Positions 50,501-64,000 of a stretch of 64,000 nt of DNA are shown piece after piece. The notes beneath the pieces are model-generated. The model made no database searches. It was not told the DNA's origin and worked only from the letters and a program-made list of their open reading frames with translations. The stretch is from NCBI GenBank assembly GCA_019914995.1, contig CM034143.1, positions 436,501-500,500 of the forward strand, read 5' to 3'. The stretch's first letter is position 1; each line of letters begins with the position of its first letter. This DNA comes from Acanthochlamys bracteata (lineage: Eukaryota > Streptophyta > Magnoliopsida > Pandanales > Velloziaceae). The position numbers were made by a program, and so were the translations under genes.

Positions 50501-51992
50501 GTTTCACATTTCCAGAAGCTTGAATTAAGTCTAATAGGAATGAGTATTCTTTACATGGTAGTAGTTGATCTTATTATGTAGCTCTCTTCAATTTAATGGA
50601 CTTTCTGAATTGGCGACGCTCGCTATATCCTGCCTCTTGAGAATTGTGTATCAGCTATCTTGTTTATAACTTCTTATGTTTGTACCTGAAGCACAAGTGC
50701 CATTAGCTACAAACTGGTTTGACTTATGCTGGTCAATAACTGTAGGTTGTTAAAGTCTCAGACTTTGGTGTAGCTCGGTTCCAAAGTCAAGGGGGGGTTA
50801 TGACTGCTGAAACTGGAACGTACAGATGGATGGCTCCGGAGGTAATTTAATATACTTACTGATTTTCTCCTTGCTTTTACTAAAAGCAGAGACATCTAAA
50901 GAGACAAGTTAGTTTGAATTTCAGTTAGTCATATCACTCTCTGGTCATTTGAATCTGTCTCTCTATTATATTTCTTCCTCTTGGTAAATGTTTTGCTGTT
51001 GCATCATCCACCATTACAGGCTATAGTCAGAACCCATAAAGCTAGTTGCCGGCATACTATTTTTCTCAAGTCACACTGTTGCTATTTCGTGAATGCTTTA
51101 TTGGTTTGCCATTGCAGGTAGAACTTATTCATCCTCTGTATAACTAAATGATGTGTTTTCTGATGCTTCTCTTTTTTCCTAAACCTTTCTTTCTGAAGGT
51201 TATCAATCATCAACCTTATGATTATAAAGCAGATGTTTTCAGTTTTGCAGTTGTATTATGGGAGCTAGTGACATCAAAGGTATGCATTCTTGCTCCATCT
51301 TGTGCCTCAAATTACAAAGCAAAGTGTTGTATATGGTAATAAAATTTTGGCTTACCTCATGCAGGTGCCATATGATTCTATGACCCCTGTGCAGGCTGCC
51401 CTCGGAGTGAGAAAGGTTTTTTTAGTTACCACTATCCACTTCATCTCATGATCAGTCATGTTTGTCTTTTATTAAGAGCCTTTTATAAATTTATTCAAGA
51501 CATTTTGCCAACATTATTTATGACTTCCTCATATATTTCAGGGGCTTCGTCCAGAAATTCCTGAATGTGCACATCCTAAGCTTTTGGACTTGATGCAGAG
51601 ATGTTGGCAAGCAGATCCTGCTAAAAGGCCGCCTTTTTCACAGATCACAGTGGAACTTGAGAAAGTCATGCAAGAGGTTCAGGTAAGATCAATTTGCTGC
51701 AAACTCGATCTTTTTTTTGTTTTCTCCTTCTACAGAAGTCCCCGATGCCAACTTAAATTTTATTACCAGGAGGTTGCCTAGGTAGTTCTACTTTCAGTAA
51801 AACTAATATGCTCTTTCTTAGGTAGGGGAGTGCCAGAATTACCCAACAGATATTTAGGGGAACCAACAATAGTAAGAACATCTATTAAAACCTTATCACA
51901 TTTATACATTATAGTTTGAAATTGTCCTGCAGTCAGCTGGAGAGATGAGTAAACGAAGCAAGTCGAGTATACGGGTGAAGTCTGACAGATGA
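43368..51992 (+). CDS. Raf-like ACT-domain protein kinase, STY46/STY8/STY17 type
   Basis: A cytosolic Ser/Thr/Tyr kinase of plant MAPKKK Raf group C. STY8, STY17 and STY46 are known to phosphorylate transit peptides of chloroplast precursors. Sixteen exons: 43368-43573, 44724-44838, 45420-45520, 45699-45812, 46657-46729, 47268-47375, 48051-48101, 48625-48761, 48852-48959, 49642-49715, 49802-49977, 50746-50841, 51199-51279, 51365-51415, 51542-51682, 51933-51992; total 563 residues. An ACT domain lies at about 186-240 ([20 protein letters not shown]). The kinase domain spans about 288-545: GSCGNLYRG loop, AVK Lys315, HRDLKTAN with Asp409, DFG with Asp427, TYRWMAPE and [14 protein letters not shown]. 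All catalytic residues are present. Exon 16, encoding the basic tail, is the least certain. The N-terminus has a Gly/Ser-rich stretch. Confidence 0.95.
44521..44576 (+). repeat. CT microsatellite in kinase intron 1
   Basis: An interrupted (CT)n tract, about 18 uninterrupted units at the 3' side, lies 150 bp upstream of the exon 2 acceptor. It is likely length-polymorphic. Confidence 0.9.
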
Positions 51993-52522
51993 CCAACAGA
52001 CTCCATGTAATCAAATGGGTTCTGTTCCTTGTATATGAAAAGACGGTGTATAAATTGCAGCTATACTACAGAAAAGCTCTGAATCTCAGCTTGCTGTTGA
52101 CACATTGCTCCGGTATAACAAGTTATAGAGTGAAAATGGATAGGTATCAGAGGCACTATCGGCTACCAATTAACTCAGCATATATTTAGCTAACAAATGC
52201 TTGTAATCTAACTACAAATCTACCTTTAGAGTTGTAGAAGATTTGTAAATTAAAAAAAAAAAAAAAAAAATCTTATGCATCTGTTTGTTCCACGTTGAGC
52301 TTGCATGTAAAAAGGGTTTTGAGCTCCAGCTTTTTACAAGCGAAGAACTACGGGGAACTTATACCTTTTTTCTTAAAATCTTAAATGAGTTGTGAATTTG
52401 ATCGGTGCACGCTTGTGGAGTCCTTCAATTTCTAAATATGAAGTTTATGTCTTAGCTAGAACTTGGGCCATTCGTAAATTTGTCAACATAGGGGATTCCT
52501 GTTCCACTGTTTAGGACATAAA

Positions 52523-52776
52523 GGACGTGTTTACCAACTCTTCAAATTTCAGTTTTTTAAACTTATTTTCAACATAAAATACATATAAAAATTAAAATAA
52601 TTTTTTTATCAATAAATTTTTTTAAAAAAATTCAAATTTAAAACTTATTATAAATATATAATTAATATAAAATTTTATTTTTTATTAAATATTTTTAATT
52701 TTAATTTTTAAATTCACTTTCTAAAATTTCCACTTCATTTAAAAATTCCACTTTATCCCATACAATAAACACGCCC
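52523..52776. mobile_element. Candidate MITE, GGRCGTGTTTA-ended
   Basis: The left end reads GGACGTGTTTACC and the right end reversed reads GGGCGTGTTTATT. AAA flanks both sides, a possible 3-bp duplication but weak in AT-rich DNA. It is related to 21627-21860. Confidence 0.5.
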
Positions 52777-52980
52777 AAACTGTGTACTACCATCTTCTTC
52801 GTTGCATAATAAATAATAATAATAATATTTTAATTAAAAAGACGCACTGATTCATTTCTGGCAATTAATCAAATACTTGAAGAAGCACAAGGATATCATA
52901 ACCGAATTTCGCCAAAATCATTTTAATTGAAACCTATACAATTATATCTTTGCACAGATTTCTCTGATATGAATGTCAAG

Positions 52981-53200
52981 GAGATGTTTGGAAGTACTTA
53001 AAATAAAATTTTTTTATGAGAATAGACTTATTTTGAACTTTTAAAAAAAAATATTTTAAAAAAACTTATATATATCTACAGTAGGAAGAGTTGATGTATT
53101 ATCTTTCATATATTTATATATATAACGTAATTACATTTTTCAAATTAAAAAATATTTTTTAAAATATTATAAAAATAAATACTGTCAAATATGAAATATG
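52981..53200. mobile_element. Candidate MITE, GYGTTTG family, right end unclear
   Basis: The left end reads GAGATGTTTGGAAGTACTTA followed by AAATAAAATTTTTTT, as in the other copies. The right limit cannot be placed. Confidence 0.35.
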
Positions 53201-53290
53201 TTATAAATCATTACACGACTATATGAGCTGTAGAGAATGAGTGGTAGCTCACTAAAGGCCATGAATGCCAATTGACTTAGAGAAGTCTGA

Positions 53291-53517
53291 TAGTGTTTTG
53301 AAAAAAAAATTTTATAAAGTAAAAAGTATTTTTATTTTTTTTAAATAAGGTGTATTTTTAGATTTAAAAAAATATAATAAAAAATTTTATTACGTAAATT
53401 TTATTTCTATTTTCAAAATTTTTAAATAAATTTTATAGATATTTATTTAAAGTGTATTGAAAAATGTTCAAAATAAAAAATTATATAGCTTATTTTAGAA
53501 TAAGCAACAGCAAACGC
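53291..53517. mobile_element. Candidate MITE, GYGTTTG family
   Basis: The left end reads TAGTGTTTTGAAAAAA and continues TTTTATAAAGTAAAAAGTA; the right end reversed reads AGCGTTTGCTGTTGCTTATT. The interior matches the family. Confidence 0.45.
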
Positions 53518-53529
53518 TTTCAAAATATA

Positions 53530-53740
53530 CTCCACAGACTACAGCCCACTATAACTCAGGGCTACAGGTTAAGATTGAATTTTTAGCCCACTATAGTTCA
53601 GTCTCTTAACTCTTGGACTATAGCCCATATGCCATAACCCAGAATATTTCGTACACGAGTCACCATGGACTATAACCAACCGCAGGTCACGAATGATAGT
53701 CCATGGGCTATAGCACATGGGTTATTTCATAACTTAGGAA
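53530..53740. repeat. Array of TATAGCCCAT-like motifs in both orientations
   Basis: Motifs include TACAGCCCACTATAACT, TAGCCCACTATAGTTCA, GGACTATAGCCCATATG and, reversed, ATAGTCCATGGGCTATAG. The last two form an imperfect inverted repeat spanning about 53613-53730. The same motif family occurs around 5865-5900 in the pyrophosphatase promoter. Confidence 0.55.
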
Positions 53741-54596
53741 CTAGCGGTATATCGTGTAGATGGGGTTTTCGTGCAAAATCCGTTCAATCACAAAAATAAT
53801 GAAAACCTATCGCAATTTTCATTTATATAAGTTCTGACCTGCCCTGAAGAGCTGATGTCCATTACACAAATCATTCATTCAGGTTTTTCATATTTCAATA
53901 ATGAAGACCCACTGCTTTAGTTTCTGATAATTAACCAACTTAAGGAACACGAGGATATCAACAAAATCATTTCAATTGAGGACTATTTTTTAAAGAAATC
54001 TTCAAAGTAACCGCAAAGAGGTTCTAGGATCTGTTTGTATCAATGAATTCGAAAAGCATAACCATGAAAAAACAGAACAAATTATTTAAGAAAATTATTA
54101 GGAGTTTTTTAGTAATAGAAAAGTTCTGAATTAATATTTTAAGTTGTTTTGAGTGCATGCTAATAAAAAAATTTTACCATATAGTATTACACACTTCATT
54201 GCAGGCTATGAACGAATCAAGACATTTGCTTTAAGATCAATTTTGATCAAGCATCAAAATCTAAAAAATTCTCAACTACCCATTAACAAAAATTATAACC
54301 CTCAGAAATCTTTTAGATGCTCAATCAATGAAAGATTGATGCATTCCAAAATTAAAGCTGTAAATATTAAATAAGCACGTAACTATTATCAGAATCGAGA
54401 AAATACTTGAATAAATAATGTCATTAACGGAAAACAACCAACATCCAGAAACTCCATAACACATAGCTCAACAGTTTTAAGAGAAGTTACAGCAAAACAA
54501 TTTTCCATAGAATCTAAGTAGCTTGGTAAGTTCAGAATTTTAGCTTGACCAAAAACTTTAGGGAACTGATGATGATAAGAGCTACTAAGGCGAGTT

Positions 54597-57319
<2,723 letters not shown>

Positions 57320-57388
57320 CTACGCAGCGGCTGCAGTTGCCTTGCTCCTTGGCGGCGTACAGAAACCTTACGCTGAACCCTAGACTGC

Positions 57389-57531
57389 AATTTATAGGCG
57401 ACTGCATATGAAGAAGCGATGTGGATATTGACCTAAATGCCCCTTAGAGCATTTAGGGCTTATAGTTAGCCCTTGTTATATCGACGAATTTGACGGGCTA
57501 AGCCCAATATCAGCATTATGTAATATGGGCC
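57389..57531 (-). promoter_or_regulatory. uL3 promoter: TATA-like box and two site II motifs
   Basis: On the minus strand a TATAAATT lies at 57389-57396, with a CTAGGGTTC partial telo-box just downstream. TGGGCT (57501-57506 region) and GGCCCA (57525-57532 region) flank the upstream side. Site II plus telo-box is the common arrangement in plant ribosomal protein promoters. Confidence 0.5.
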
Positions 57532-58491
57532 ACTGTCCAATGATTGGACAGTTTAAGGGAACATTTTATAAGTGTTTAAAATAAAAACTTTTTTTAAAGT
57601 TGTGTTTAAAATAAATTTATTTTTTATTTAAAAAATTTAAGATTATGAATATAGAATTTTACTTATAATTTCCTAAAAACATTAATATACTGTAACTTTT
57701 TTAAAACTTCAAATAAAATAAAAATTAATAAATATGAAAAACACGGCTAAACATTTACAACTGACAAATGCAATTTTTTTTTATATACACTTGTCTTTCT
57801 TTTTTTCTGTTTGGTATAAATTAAGATTGAGTTACATTATTGGTGCTCCTTAATACACCTCTACGGTTTTGATACACAATATACCTGCGAAAGACGAGCA
57901 TGGGACGTTTGAGAAAGCGTTTCCCAACAGTTTCATTTTATCTTTTTATTTTACATTTTTTTAGAATATCTTCTATAAATATTTAAAAGTTTTATTTAAA
58001 AATTTAAAAATAAAAAACAAAAAGTTTTACATAATAACATCTGTTTATTATTTATTTTATTTTTTTAAAATAAAAAAACAGAGCTACGAGCAGCGTTGGA
58101 TGAAAGTTGGTACCAAGCCCGCGTAGGCTAACTTAAACAAACATGAAGTTACAATCTATTAACATCTAACAACATTCCAGCCACCAAGTTATACAGATAC
58201 AAAGAAAATTCTCCCAGCGTCACAAAACTATGCTTCGTAAGGTTCAAATCCTAACTAAAATGCTACAACTGAGAGTACAATCACAAAGAATTCTACACCT
58301 CGCCAAAAGACTGTGCACTAACTTCAACAGCACAGCTGCAGCGAGTACAGCCAAGACTGTCACATGATTTTGCAGGCCCCACTTCCGACAATGTGCATAT
58401 TGTCAACCATAGGAACATCATTAGGTATTTGCATATCTGTCGAAATGTCTGTTCGAGGAGAACGGAAAAGCCATAATGAACTGGCTTCAAT
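57532..58491. other. Interval between uL3 promoter and RBM39-like 3' end
   Basis: AT-rich blocks at about 57550-57790 and 57930-58080 look like further degenerate elements. From about 58090 it is probably the 3' UTR of the splicing-factor gene. No gene was seen. Confidence 0.45.
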
Positions 58492-61400
58492 CTAAACACC
58501 AGCGTTGAATTTGGCTTCATACTCCTGAGGTCTCTGCAAAAGATCATTATTCATGGTCAATATTCAGGACAAACAATATAAGAATTTAGCATCTTCCACA
58601 TTCATATACTACAAATCTCAAAATATAGACTGCTGCTATTTCTACCAGTCACAAGGATTCACAAATTTGACTCATAAAGGCATTTTTGTCTCCACTTCTA
58701 CAAATATTGCAAGCATTAGCTTGCAGCTTGTTTACTGAATTCATGCATATCAAAGATAGATGCTTGACTATGCATAAGCTATGAACAGTGCCTCAACTTG
58801 TTAACACTTCTGCATACTGAAAGATGCAGGAAAGAAACTTCAAACTACCCTCATAGGAATTTTGCAGGACCAATTCCATTCAGCATATTATACAGTCATA
58901 AACATTTTACTAGTGTAAAGGTTGTTCAAATCTTGTATGACTTCCTTTGAAAGGAGTTAAAAAAACTAATAAAATTGCAAATAGATATCTTGCACTTGAA
59001 ATATCTGCTTCCTGCTTGACTATAGTATGCACATCATAGTCAAACAAGATATGTACCATAAATAATGCTGCTATTGACCTCCTTGCAAACCATCTGCCAC
59101 CCATTGCCCTCTGACAGCTGGCAGCTGCTGCAACAGACTCAAAACGCAAGTACACATAACCATTGCTATACCTGCAATCATTTAAATGTAAGATGCCAAT
59201 TTATCGATTACCATGAAAGCAACAATCAAAACAGTATGGCTCTGTGTTGACTTGTTAACACAACTCTAGAGTAGATAAAACTATCTCCATTTTCATTAAG
59301 ATGCTAGAAATCCAGGTCTCCAGCCAGTGTCACAAATTATCTATGCTTAGTCTACTTTGAAAGATACTCACTTGTCCACATATATATGTTTCAAAGGCCC
59401 AAATTTCGAACATTCTTCTTGGACATCTTCTTTGATATCCAGTTCAAAGTCTGAGTCAGTCTGCAAGGATTTCAAAATATCAAGGAAATAGAACAACACC
59501 AAATAAAATATCAAATGTTGGTGCCATTCAAATGCACAAGAAACATCACTAGATATGCATACCTCAGTGCTTGGGTCAAACATATTCTTCAACAGCAAGC
59601 ACTCGCTTGGTTCACCCACAGTCTCACTTGCCATGGGAGGGCATATTTGAGGAGCAGCTGTAGCTAGTCCAGCTTGCCCATTTATAGGAAGATTATATCC
59701 TGGCTGCATTGGAACTGCACCATTAAGTACAGGGACACCAAGTGACTCTGCGATACTGCACCATAATGACTGTGTGTGAGTATCAATAGTGATTAAAAGA
59801 ATATGTAACTTCAGACTTCAGAAGATATCACCTCGATGCTGTTCCAGTTCGATCCAGCTTCTGCATGAGCATAGCTCTTGATCGAGCATTAAGGGACTAC
59901 ATGGACAAAGAACACACATGATTACGAGTTATTAAAGAAAAGCAAAACCAAATAGGAAAGCTTTAACATACAACAGAGACAGATGGAAACTGATAACTTA
60001 TTGAATTAGACAGGATTGGTACAGACATATTAGATGCATGTTTACAAAACCTCATATATAAAGATCAGCCAAGTAAACATCAGCTTAGTAGCTTCAATAC
60101 AATATCTCACCAAAACATGGATTGACGCTTTGTATAAACAATACACCGAACTAACTACAAAGTCAGCTGGAGAAGTGAAAACAGCAGTAATTGCTTCAGT
60201 AAAGATTACTCTCAATCAAAGTGACTCCGGAAGAAGCAGATAAACATATACGCCGAACTGACAATGGAGACAACAGATTGCTTAAGTTACTACGATGTGA
60301 AAAACGTAGATCAATGACCTACCAAAGCACCACCATCTTCATCATCGAAGTCAGTAGCATTTGCTCCAGATTCCTGCATCCCAATATGATCTGTGACAGC
60401 TGAAACCTGCACGAAGATAAATGCGACATCAAAGGACTATCAAAAGATGCAACTTATGTGGCATTTGATACAGAAGCCACTGCAAGCATGACATTCAAAT
60501 CACGAAGCTCTGTTTTCAGTGATTAGAACATGACCTTCAATACTCGACCAGCTATTTCCAACTTCCCATTTAATGTTTGTGCTGCTTTTGCTTGTTCTAA
60601 TGTTGCGAGCTGAATAAAATAGCAACAAATCAAAAGTCAGGACGTCAAACTTAATGATTAAAAACTGATAAGGCAGAAGTACTTACTTGGACAAACCCGT
60701 ACCCTCTGCATTGTCCTGTTTCTAGATCAAGTGGTAATTGCACAAGCTCCACCGTACCAAAAGGTTCAAAAATCTGGAAAATCATGAAATGCTATACATA
60801 AACCAACTAAAAGATGCTGCAAGAGGAGAAGAAAAAAAAGGAAGAATATCCTGCATGCTGTTATAGGGTTTTAAAAAATTTATAAACAAAAACAAGTTTG
60901 GCTTCTAGAGTCCCCCCCCACCCCCCCCCACCCACCCACAAAAAAAAGAAAAAGAAAAAGAAAACGAACAACATCAATTGTTAGTTACACCCACCAGGCG
61001 AAGCTGTTCTTCAGTCATGCTAAAGTGAAGGTTGCCAACATAGAGCTTCCTAGCTCCTGTTCCAGCAACACCGGCCGCCCCAGTTGCAGTTGATTGAACA
61101 AGATTTTTTTCAGCTTCAGAAGGCTTTACCATTACAGGCTGACCAAGAAGCATCTGGCCGGATATTGCTATCGCCATTGGCACCGATGCAGCATCATAAA
61201 ATTCAATATAACTGCAGAAAAAGGTAGCATCAGCATTTCCTTACTCCAGAAAAGGAATTTCACTGTTTCCCAATAAGAAATACAATAAACTTAGAAGAGA
61301 ACTGAAAAGAATTGCACCACTTCAAGAGGATACAGAGAAATAAATTGCCACATACCCAACTCCTTTTGACCGCCTTGAGCTACGATCCATGATCAAACGC

Positions 61401-63301
61401 ACGTCTCTCACCTGCAAGCTAGAAGCATGTGTTAAGATGTCTACTTGGTAAATTAGAAGCTGTTCATGGATTTAACAACTTACAACATGATATGCTTAAG
61501 GACATGAATCCACCCTGAGAGAAATTATATAATCACCAATGAACTATCTGTTCATTCTCAAACTCACCAAATTAAAACCAAGTTGAGCCAACAAAAAACT
61601 CATAATATTACGCTTCACTGAAGGCAGGGAGCAAATACTGCAATAAGAAGCAAATGTTTCTCAATGATGGATATCAGTATTTGCTTTGAATGGGGAATTT
61701 GTACCAAATCCTTTTATACAGGTACACGCTATAGCTATGTTGCGGAGCTATATGGATCGATTTACATGGATGACAGAAATTTGTAAAGTACAATACCTTT
61801 ATCTGCGAATATTATGCAAATGCGAGAACACGTTATATCTGGTGGGTGAAACCTATTTCAAATAAGCAGTAAAACCTAAAAAATTGCAAATAAACATCAA
61901 TATTCAGCTACCTAACAGCAAACATTATTAAGACATGACGATTGTGTTTTTCTGACCTTTCCTGCTTTAGAGAAGAACTCATACACATCTCTCTCAGTCG
62001 CCTTCAAGGGCATCTGCATCTCATCATAAAGAACAGATAAATGAATCAGGACACTGGAAATATTGCACTAATATCAGAAACAGTAGAAAGACGATATCAC
62101 AAACCTGGTAGGCAAAAACAGTCCTCTGATCTCTTTCTGGATCAGTTTCAGGATTTGCCTCTTTCTTATCTTTGAATCTTCTGTGTATATTCACAATAAA
62201 TTATTAAAGAAACCTTATGTAGTCTGGAATAGGTAAAAACATGTCCAACAAAGAAGGGAAACTGCAACTCTAGAACATCAAACCTATATACCTCTATACA
62301 AGTAGTTAGGAACTAGACTTGGAAAGTTCAAAGATATAATCAAATCAAAATATAAGAAGCAAACCGTGAAAGTCAACAACGGTTATTAGTGTGCTATGAT
62401 CTCAAAGTCACTATAAGCAAATACTAATGACAGTGACCTTCTAAAAGCTGTGAGATGAACTGCAACCTGTCCACATTAACAACAAACTGACACGGCTCTA
62501 ATACAAAATTCAATTGACTCAATAGGACCTATACAGTTCATCAAAAGAGCAATGTATACAGCTAAACTTCGATGACTACCAATCGAAACTTCAGTTGTTC
62601 CAGCTATGCTGAGCTAGCCACAAGCTACGGATCTATTCCTAATCAAAACAATAACCATTAAAGGGGACATTTCACATTTATCAACTATGAAATAAAAAAT
62701 GATCAAATTCAAATTAAAAACAAAATTAAACACGTCCTACTACAATTCCAACTACACTGAGTAAAACACAAACAGCTCATGCATTCCTAACAGAAACAAT
62801 TAAGCAACAACTACACATCCACGCTTATTGACTACTACAACATCAACATCATAACCGTTTTCAAACTAAAAAGCAAAACAGACTTTGAGAATTTAAGCAC
62901 TACAAATACCTCTTCTCCCTCCCCCAAATCTCTCTCTCAAGCTCCCTTTCCCTCTCTCTCCTGTCCCTACTCCTTGCCCTCTCCATCTCTCTCTCTGCTT
63001 CCCTTTCTCTCCTCGACCTACTGCTACTCCTTCTCTCCCTCTCCTTCTCTCGTTCTCTATCCCTTTCCCTTTCCTTGTCCCGCTCGCGCTCTCTATCTCG
63101 TTGCCGATCTCGCTCTCGATCTTTCTCACGACTGCTGAGGTGGCGCTCACGCTCTCGATCTCTATCTCCGTTTCTATCTCTTTCTCGTTCCCTCTCCTTC
63201 TTCTTCTCTCGATCTTTGTCAGAGCTCCGGCGATCTTTATTGTCCTTCGATTCCTCCACAGCTTTCTCGAGGTACTCGTAATCGTCGAAGTCCGTCGCCA
63301 T
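58492..63301 (-). CDS. RBM39/CAPER-like splicing factor (CC1-like)
   Basis: A nuclear splicing factor related to U2AF65 and human RBM39. Thirteen exons from the start: 62910-63301, 62105-62180, 61957-62013, 61356-61411, 60995-61211, 60687-60773, 60535-60609, 60323-60406, 59832-59896, 59563-59755, 59372-59460, 59057-59171, 58492-58533; total 515 residues. Residues 20-130 are an Arg/Glu/Asp-repeat region replacing a classical RS domain. RRM1 is near 150-230 (TVFAYQMPLK, SKGVGYIEF), RRM2 near 245-325 (KLYVGNLHFS, RGYGFVQL). The C-terminal UHM domain spans about 415-500 (CLLLKNMFDPSTE, IYVDKYSNGYVYL, GRWFARR) with the RWF motif that binds tryptophan ligands of SF1/SF3b155-type proteins. It ends RPQEYEAKFNAGV. 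The order SR-like, two RRMs and UHM separates it from other hnRNPs. Confidence 0.94.
60911..60938 (-). repeat. G-run tract in RBM39-like intron (C-runs on plus strand)
   Basis: The plus strand has C8, C9, C3 and C3 runs separated by single A's, so the transcript carries four G-runs about 55-80 nt downstream of the exon 5 donor. This meets the simple rule for a G-quadruplex. Confidence 0.8.
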
Positions 63302-64000
63302 TGTTGGAATTCGAGCGAGCGAGCGGACTCCGAAAGTGAATGAATTAGAAAAACCCTAACTCTACAATTTGGGGGAAAACTTAGCGCGTTAGGATAAAGA
63401 GGCTCATATAGTTGTGAAGAGAGAGAGAGAGAGAGAGAGGGGCTCAATACTAGAAATCTGAAGCTTTCCTTTTATATAATCAAATTAAATTTCTTTATTC
63501 ATTACCTTATATTCTTTTTTTATAATTTAGCGAAATGGTTACAGATAGTTTTAAAAAACAGATGGTGGATTAGGAATGAGTAAAATTTCACATATACCGC
63601 TTTCTATATTTTCTTATTTTTTGTTTTTGTTACGATTGAAAATGCATGATTAGACACGCTGTGATGAGCGTTTGGAGATGAACGTTTGATTAGGAAAAGA
63701 AACAAAGAACGGAAAAGAATTCTATTCAAAACTTGGCCTCTTGGATAGCTGAAAAAATACTATTTTTGAAGAAAAACTTTTCAAAATTTTTTACAACTTC
63801 TAAACACAACTTGCATGTGTAATTATTTTATAAATATAATTCACTTATATTTTCTAAATCTTTTTAAAACTTTTCTGTAATACTATGCATAAGTAAAAAA
63901 ATGAACTTATTTTTCTAAAAATTTTCAAAATATATTTCGATATAAAAAAAATTTATTTTATAAGCAATTTCAAATTGTCCCCTAACAACAACAAGAGGAG
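63302..64000. other. 5' flank of RBM39-like gene
   Basis: Includes the leader with a (GA)n tract at about 63418-63440, AT-rich promoter sequence, and a candidate element at 63733-63980. No gene was seen. Confidence 0.5.
63733..63980. mobile_element. Candidate MITE, GYGTTTG family, diverged
   Basis: The right end reversed reads GGGGACAATTTGAAATTGCT and continues TATAAAATAAATTTTTTTTA as in 32671. The left end reads GGCCTCTTGGATAGCTG. The copy looks old. Confidence 0.4.

Larger units (their letters stand above)
51993..54596. other. Interval between kinase and uL3 3' ends
   Basis: Starts with the kinase 3' UTR, which reaches an A19 run at 52252-52270. Then AT-rich elements at 52523-52776, 52981-53200 and 53291-53517, the TAGCCCA-rich array at 53530-53740, and finally the 3' UTR of the uL3 gene (transcribed leftward). 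No additional gene was recognised. Confidence 0.5.

Noticed and set aside
52252-52270. A19 run as evidence of a retrocopy
   Set aside because: The upstream kinase gene has all its introns, so it is not a processed copy; the run is simply a genomic A tract in or near its 3' UTR.
58240-58256. GGTTCAAATCC resembling a tRNA B box
   Set aside because: No matching A box or stems upstream, and the segment fits the 3' UTR of the splicing-factor gene.
60901-60960. C- and A-rich low-complexity tract as a CRISPR or satellite array
   Set aside because: It is simple mononucleotide runs within an intron, with no regular spacer structure.
62893-63447. 184-codon minus-strand frame overlapping the RBM39-like first exon
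   Set aside because: It is a shifted reading of the Arg/Glu repeat region. The other frame joins in phase to twelve downstream exons and matches the family.

Overview
The window is nuclear DNA of a flowering plant, most likely a eudicot. Genes carry many short GT-AG introns, non-coding DNA is very AT-rich, and several products are plant types: an ACT-domain STY-class kinase, a cytosolic FBPase without the chloroplast redox loop, a plant actin with a leader intron, and a BolA2-type protein. The species cannot be named from the sequence. Exon boundaries were placed by hand from reading frame, splice sites and remembered family sequence; in every multi-exon gene the exons join without frame errors.

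Layout. 1-8.3 kb (plus strand): 3' part of LSM3 (U6 snRNP), BolA2 (cytosolic Fe-S partner), soluble inorganic pyrophosphatase. 9.1-18.3 kb (minus): cytosolic fructose-1,6-bisphosphatase with a GC-AG intron, then the R-SNARE YKT61. 19.4-21.2 kb (plus): organellar, probably mitochondrial, ribosomal protein uL15. 23.3-25.6 kb (minus): actin with leader intron. 27.4-29.7 kb (plus): complex III subunit 6 (QCR6), whose start codon is split by an intron. 30.4-36.7 kb: an accessory region with a local duplication of a small unrecognised gene family whose products start MGC or MRC. One copy is open and has internal repeats, one has an in-frame TAG, and one is cut short in AT-rich DNA. 37.1-38.5 kb (plus): single-exon F-box gene. 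38.5-43.3 kb: gene-poor, with a possible broken minus-strand gene and transposon-like blocks. 43.4-52.0 kb (plus): 16-exon Raf-like ACT-domain kinase. 54.6-57.4 kb (minus): ribosomal protein uL3. 58.5-63.3 kb (minus): RBM39/CAPER-like splicing factor.

Most genes are unrelated housekeeping genes transcribed separately. The pyrophosphatase and cytosolic FBPase are convergent neighbours that both serve cytosolic sucrose synthesis; this may be chance. Intergenic DNA holds many AT-rich blocks with degenerate inverted ends like miniature inverted-repeat elements (MITEs). Two have matching ends and TTA target duplications. The least explained part is the MGC gene cluster at 30.4-36.7 kb.
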